NCBI GenBank assembly: GCA_033239525.1
Contig: BSYO01000006.1
Span: forward strand, 20,670,175-20,734,174
DNA from: Nepenthes gracilis
Lineage: Eukaryota; Streptophyta; Magnoliopsida; Caryophyllales; Nepenthaceae
Direction: 5' to 3'
DNA: 64,000 nucleotides
Of this stretch, positions 59,499-64,000 are shown piece after piece (the stretch's first letter is position 1; each line of letters opens with the position of its first letter). The notes under the pieces are model-generated. The model had not been told where the DNA came from. It was given only the letters and a program-made list of their open reading frames with translations, and did no database searches. The translations under genes and the position numbers were made by a program.

Positions 59499-59984
59499 CG
59501 TTTAACCTTTAAGCCTGATCCTAACCTCGACGGTGACTTAAAATCCATAGCCAAAAATCCACGGCCTTCAGACCGGAAAGACGGAAACCACTCTCCCTGC
59601 TCCAACTCTGGGTTTGATTTGATTTTTGCGTAGGGTTTGGTTTCTGCTGAAGCTGTAGCAGTGGGCTTTGAAGACAGAGCTTCTGTTCCTCTCCATTTTT
59701 TTAACCCCCAAAATAGAGAAAATCATCCGAAAATTTGTCTAAACAAATTGCTTGATTATGCTTGTATTTTTTGTATTTTGGAGGGTTTTTTTCTTTGTGT
59801 ATTTTTTTTTTGTTGGAGTCGGAGGATAAATAGTAGTAACAGCAGGCTTTTGAAAATCCGGGGCGACAACTTTGGACAGCGATAATCAGAAAATCCAGAA
59901 GTTGAATTCCTTTTCCAGCGTTGCAAGCATTAACGCCACAGAATTACGTCCCTGCAACGCCGCCATCGCCTCCCCACCTTTTCT

Positions 59985-60015
59985 CCCTTTCTCTCTCTCT
60001 CTTTCTCTCTCTCCC
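59985..60015. repeat. CT-rich tract upstream of the SRS gene
   Basis: A CTCTCT-rich tract that reads as GAGA on the SRS strand, about 490 bp upstream of its ATG. GAGA motifs near plant developmental genes bind BPC proteins; a regulatory role here is inferred. Confidence 0.5.
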
Positions 60016-60019
60016 CGCT

Positions 60020-62116
60020 AAATCTGTCAAACCTATGGATCTGATCATCTCCTTCGTAAGAATCTAACGGTTCTCGCCGATGGCACGTGTCTGTTTGTTA
60101 ATCCTTGGCACAATGCGGGGCCACCTCATGATGGAAATTAAATTTCTTTTTTATTTTTAATTTAATTATTTATTTATAAATAAATAATTATATTTTATTA
60201 TCTTAGAAATAATTGGTTTTAATTACTTTTAAATTTTTTAAATTTTTAACTTGTAACCCTTTGTTTAAGATTTTTTTTTTTTTGGCTTCTTCCACATAAT
60301 ACACTTTATTGTTACGGGCCCGAAGCTTACATAAAAAGAATATAAGGAGGCATGACCTTTTGAAAAATAATTCTGTCCTTTTTTCTTATTTTTTTATTTC
60401 TAGACTTATATTTATTTTTTTGTATTTTTTATACCCTATTTATATATATATACTTTTTTCCTTTATTCAATTGGAGAGTTAAAATAAGTCTGTAAAAAAA
60501 TTCTTAAATAATACCTATAATGATAAAATAAGATCAATAAAATTTTTATAATATTTTATTATTATTATTATTATTTAAATAAATAATTAATTAAATTTAT
60601 AAGTTAAATTTAACAAAATATATGAGTTAGATTCAACAAAATTTAAATTTTATTAAATTCATAATACCTATTGTTTTTTAATTTAGGGTATTCAAGTCAT
60701 TTTTATGATATTCAGATTGTAGTTATAATAAGTTATGAAATATTGAATAGAATTTATTATTAAATTTTATATTTAAATTTATATTTTTATATATTTAATA
60801 TTATATATTTAAGATGATTATTAATTATCATATATTATTTATTATTATTTATTAGATATTTAATTTTTTATATTTTATTAGATTTATATTCAAGTTGAAT
60901 ACATATTACTAGTGGTGGATTTTTTATTAGTAGCAACACTTTCAGATAATAATGATTCTAGAAATTAGTTACTATTATTCATTCAGGGATAGACAAGATA
61001 TATTGCTATAGTGACTTTATAGCATTTTCTCAAGTTGCATTCCTTGAAATTTAATGATTTTTATATTGGTTATCTGTACGAAGTCTTTATGAATTGCTAA
61101 TTTTATGTTAATCAATATCTAAATTTATAATGAATATTTAATGATTCATGTAGTTTGAGGTTGTCATGTGTGCAAATTGAATCAAATTTGATGATTTGGG
61201 TTTAAATCGTTACACAAGTGATGTTAATGTTATACTTAATAATATTTATATAATATTTTTACTAATTTTTATTTATAATTTATATATTAATATTACCATT
61301 TAATAATTTAATTATTAGTTATAGGAAATAATTTTTCTAATTTTGACAGTGAAGAATTATGAAAAAATTACTTCAATGCTTTTGCACTGAGTTTGTCACA
61401 TATATGCTGATAGTAATTTTAAAATATTAGAATCAAAACCTATTTCAAATATCACTATTGCTTATTTTTTTAGTTACAATTAAACTAATATTTTTTAGCA
61501 GTGTATAATTATAAATTTTTTGATACGATAAAAGTCTAAATCTAAAAGAGCTGACAAAATATATAGTTTACTCATAAACAAAAAGATAGACAAGTTTACA
61601 ATATATGTACATAAGTGCTTGCAAATTCAAGTATATAAAATTTTTTTAATATATTATCAATGGTAAGATTATCCGTCATTTTTTACAATTGAACTTAAAA
61701 GTAATTTTAGTATCATTACAAATAAATTTTAATATTTTTAACTAGGGATGTATTTGTATAATTATCTAATAATTTATTTTATATTTATATTATAGTATAT
61801 TAATTTTTTAAAACTAAAAATTATTAAAAATTATTAATTTAAAATTTTTTAATTAATTTTGAAAATATCATAAATAATAATTTTACTATTTTTAAATTAT
61901 AATTTTTTAATTTTTAATAATAAATTATTTTATATAAAATATATATCTCATATTAATAATTTTTATATTAATGATATTTTATAATACATTTTTTATGCAA
62001 ATAAAATAAAAAAACATTATTTTATTGATTGCAATATTGTGTTTTGGGGAATAACAATTTAAAATGTTATATATAAATAAAATAAATTGAGTAATTAAAA
62101 ATAATAATTAACTATT
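60020..62116. other. AT-rich noncoding region
   Basis: No gene, RNA gene or element with termini was found. GC drops sharply from about 60130 on. Confidence 0.6.
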
Positions 62117-63075
62117 CAATATGATAAAATTTGACGTATTAAATACCAAAAATTGCATATATTTTCATTATATTTTAACCATTTTTATAATAAAAATACC
62201 CCACTGGTTGAATCATTTATGGGTACCAATTAAAAAATTACTAAAATAGTTAAATATTTTTAAAATATTCTATTTTTATACTAATGAAGTAACAAGTACC
62301 ATTACACCACTCAAAATATACCATTAAGCTAATTATTATCATTTATTGACATTTTTATACTTTTTTGGTTTGATTGTGATTTCTATCTTATAATTCTGGT
62401 GGTAGAATTAAAAATAAAATTTAAATAAATATTAAAATTATCAATAATAGCAGATTTGATAATATTATATTTAAGTATTTTTATTAAAAAATAAAATATT
62501 ATATAAATTATTCAATGCTAGACTATTCTACTGTAATTATGGATCCCTGTTAAATTTACATGGGATGTATAATTATCTTAAAATATTATCCTAATCCAAT
62601 ATGATAGAATTCAACGTATTAGAAGCCAAAAAATTGCATATATTTCCATTCTATTTCAACCATTTTTATAATAAAAATATCCCGTTGGCTGAATCATTCA
62701 TAACTATCAATTAAAAAATTGTTAAAATAGTTAAATATTTTTAAAATATTTTATTTTTATACTAACGAAATTACAAGTACTATTATACCACTCAAAATAT
62801 AGTATTGGGCTAATTATTATCATTCACTGACATCCTTATACATTTTGGGGATAATTATGATTTTTACCACATCATACCAATGGTAGAAGTAAAAATAAAA
62901 ATTAAATAAATATTAAAATAGTCAAAAATAGTATATTCAATAATACTATATTTAAATATATTTTTAAAAACATATTGAAATATTATATAAATCCTTCAAT
63001 GATAATTTATTTTACCATAATTATGGACCCCCAATAAATTTAAGTGGGATATATAGTTATCTTGAAAAATTGTAC
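62117..63075. repeat. Two-copy tandem duplication, 480-bp period
   Basis: Copy 1 starts CAATATGATAAAATTTGACG at 62117 and copy 2 CAATATGATAGAATTCAACG at 62597; similarity continues along the unit (for example CACTCAAAATATA in each). The unit is AT-rich with no coding potential. It could be a small array or the start of a satellite-like repeat. Confidence 0.8.
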
Positions 63076-64000
63076 ACTAATATAAGAATAATCGACAATA
63101 TAAAATAAATAAAAATTCATGTTTATCACCGCATGCATGTAATATGACAACAATCGATATCAAATTCGGCTAATCTAACAAGAGAAACAAGCAATGGTAG
63201 CAGAGGTGACTAATAAAAATTACTTTTTTTGATATGGATTCAATATAAAATACAGTTGGTTAATAAAAATATAATACTAATCAAATTTTTTAACAATTTG
63301 TAAGCCAACCATATTTTTAGCTCAATAAGTAGTAAATCAGTGTTCAATATTTTAGAATGATAAAAATTTAATGAGAACACATTTTATATACTTGTATCAA
63401 TGAAATAAGATTTGTTAACCCTATCAACAAGTACAATATCATCGAAATTAAATTTTAGCGACGAGAGTTTAGTAGCTAATAAAAAAAGTAGAATGACATC
63501 AAAAATTATAGAAATATATATTTTAAAAAATTTGATTAGATGAAAAGGATTTTATTAGAAAATCTATTGATTTTGAAATTTCGTGAGGAGGATGACTCCA
63601 AAAGAAATATTAATAAAAATATAAGTGAAATTTTTTTAAAAAGTGAATTACTATAAGATACATATTTTTATTTTTTAAAAATACAATATCAAAATATTTA
63701 ATAAAATAAAAAAATAATATATTTTTTATAATATTTTTTATAATTTTATTATATATAATTTTTTTTATATTAGAGTCGTAGCTACAATGATACAGTTTAT
63801 ATATGTGTAAATGTGGCTCAACACAAACAGACTATATGCTTTGATAGACGAGAGCTTATTTACCCGGTGACGTATAAAGTACAATCCATATATATATATA
63901 TATACTGTGTCAACACGATACATTACATTATCCAAAAATCTAGTGGTGTTGTACTATTTAATATGTCTTATATTCTAATGAAATTAAATAACTATTGTTG
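63076..64000. other. AT-rich noncoding region at right edge
   Basis: No gene recognised. A TA microsatellite lies near 63887-63904. Confidence 0.6.

Noticed and set aside
1..64000. tRNA or rRNA genes
   Set aside because: No T-loop (GGTTCGAATCC-like) sequence with a matching cloverleaf context and no rRNA-like stretch was noticed by eye; a covariance-model scan would be needed to exclude them.

Overview
The window is nuclear DNA of a flowering plant, almost certainly a eudicot. It is AT-rich, the genes have many introns with GT-AG junctions, the three confident proteins belong to plant families, and most of the rest is decayed LTR retrotransposon sequence. The species cannot be named from what is visible.

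Layout. 1-10900: degenerate noncoding DNA, including a short nuclear insertion of plastid DNA (end of rps12, spacer, start of rps7, 4043-4345) and a truncated Ty3-type retroelement that keeps a polypurine tract, a 57-bp minisatellite, a promoter-like site and an antisense-type ORF (8340-10880). 10900-22260: AT-rich noncoding DNA with one exact solo LTR (17583-18840, target duplication AGTTA) and one probable solo LTR. 22525-29807: an intact 18-exon beta-galactosidase gene (GH35, plus strand, 851 residues). 32462-34887: a 3-exon h-type thioredoxin gene (minus strand, 115 residues) with a 472-bp solo LTR in its first intron. These two genes converge tail to tail. 35020-39390: AT-rich spacer. 39397-51009: an old but delimitable Ty3 element of Tat/Retand type on the minus strand, with TAACC target duplication, two LTRs, gag, protease-linker, RT, RNase H, a second RNase H, integrase, and an antisense ORF before the 3' LTR. 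A second element left a 2279-bp solo LTR inside that antisense ORF (41880-44158, target duplication GCAGC). 51490-52607: a related lone LTR. 58014-59498: a 2-exon SHI/STY/SRS zinc-finger transcription factor gene (minus strand, 344 residues). 60020-64000: AT-rich DNA with a 480-bp tandem duplication.

The three host genes are functionally unrelated: cell-wall galactan turnover, cytosolic redox control, and auxin/organ-development transcription. No operon-like or clustered pathway is present. The most interesting material is in the retroelements: nested insertions with exact target duplications, an antisense ORF family present twice, minisatellites in the hypervariable 3' region, and clusters of W-box cores (TTGAC) placed upstream of TATA boxes in three different element contexts. 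All splice structures were assembled by eye from reading frame, GT-AG junctions and remembered family conservation; none is supported by transcript data here.
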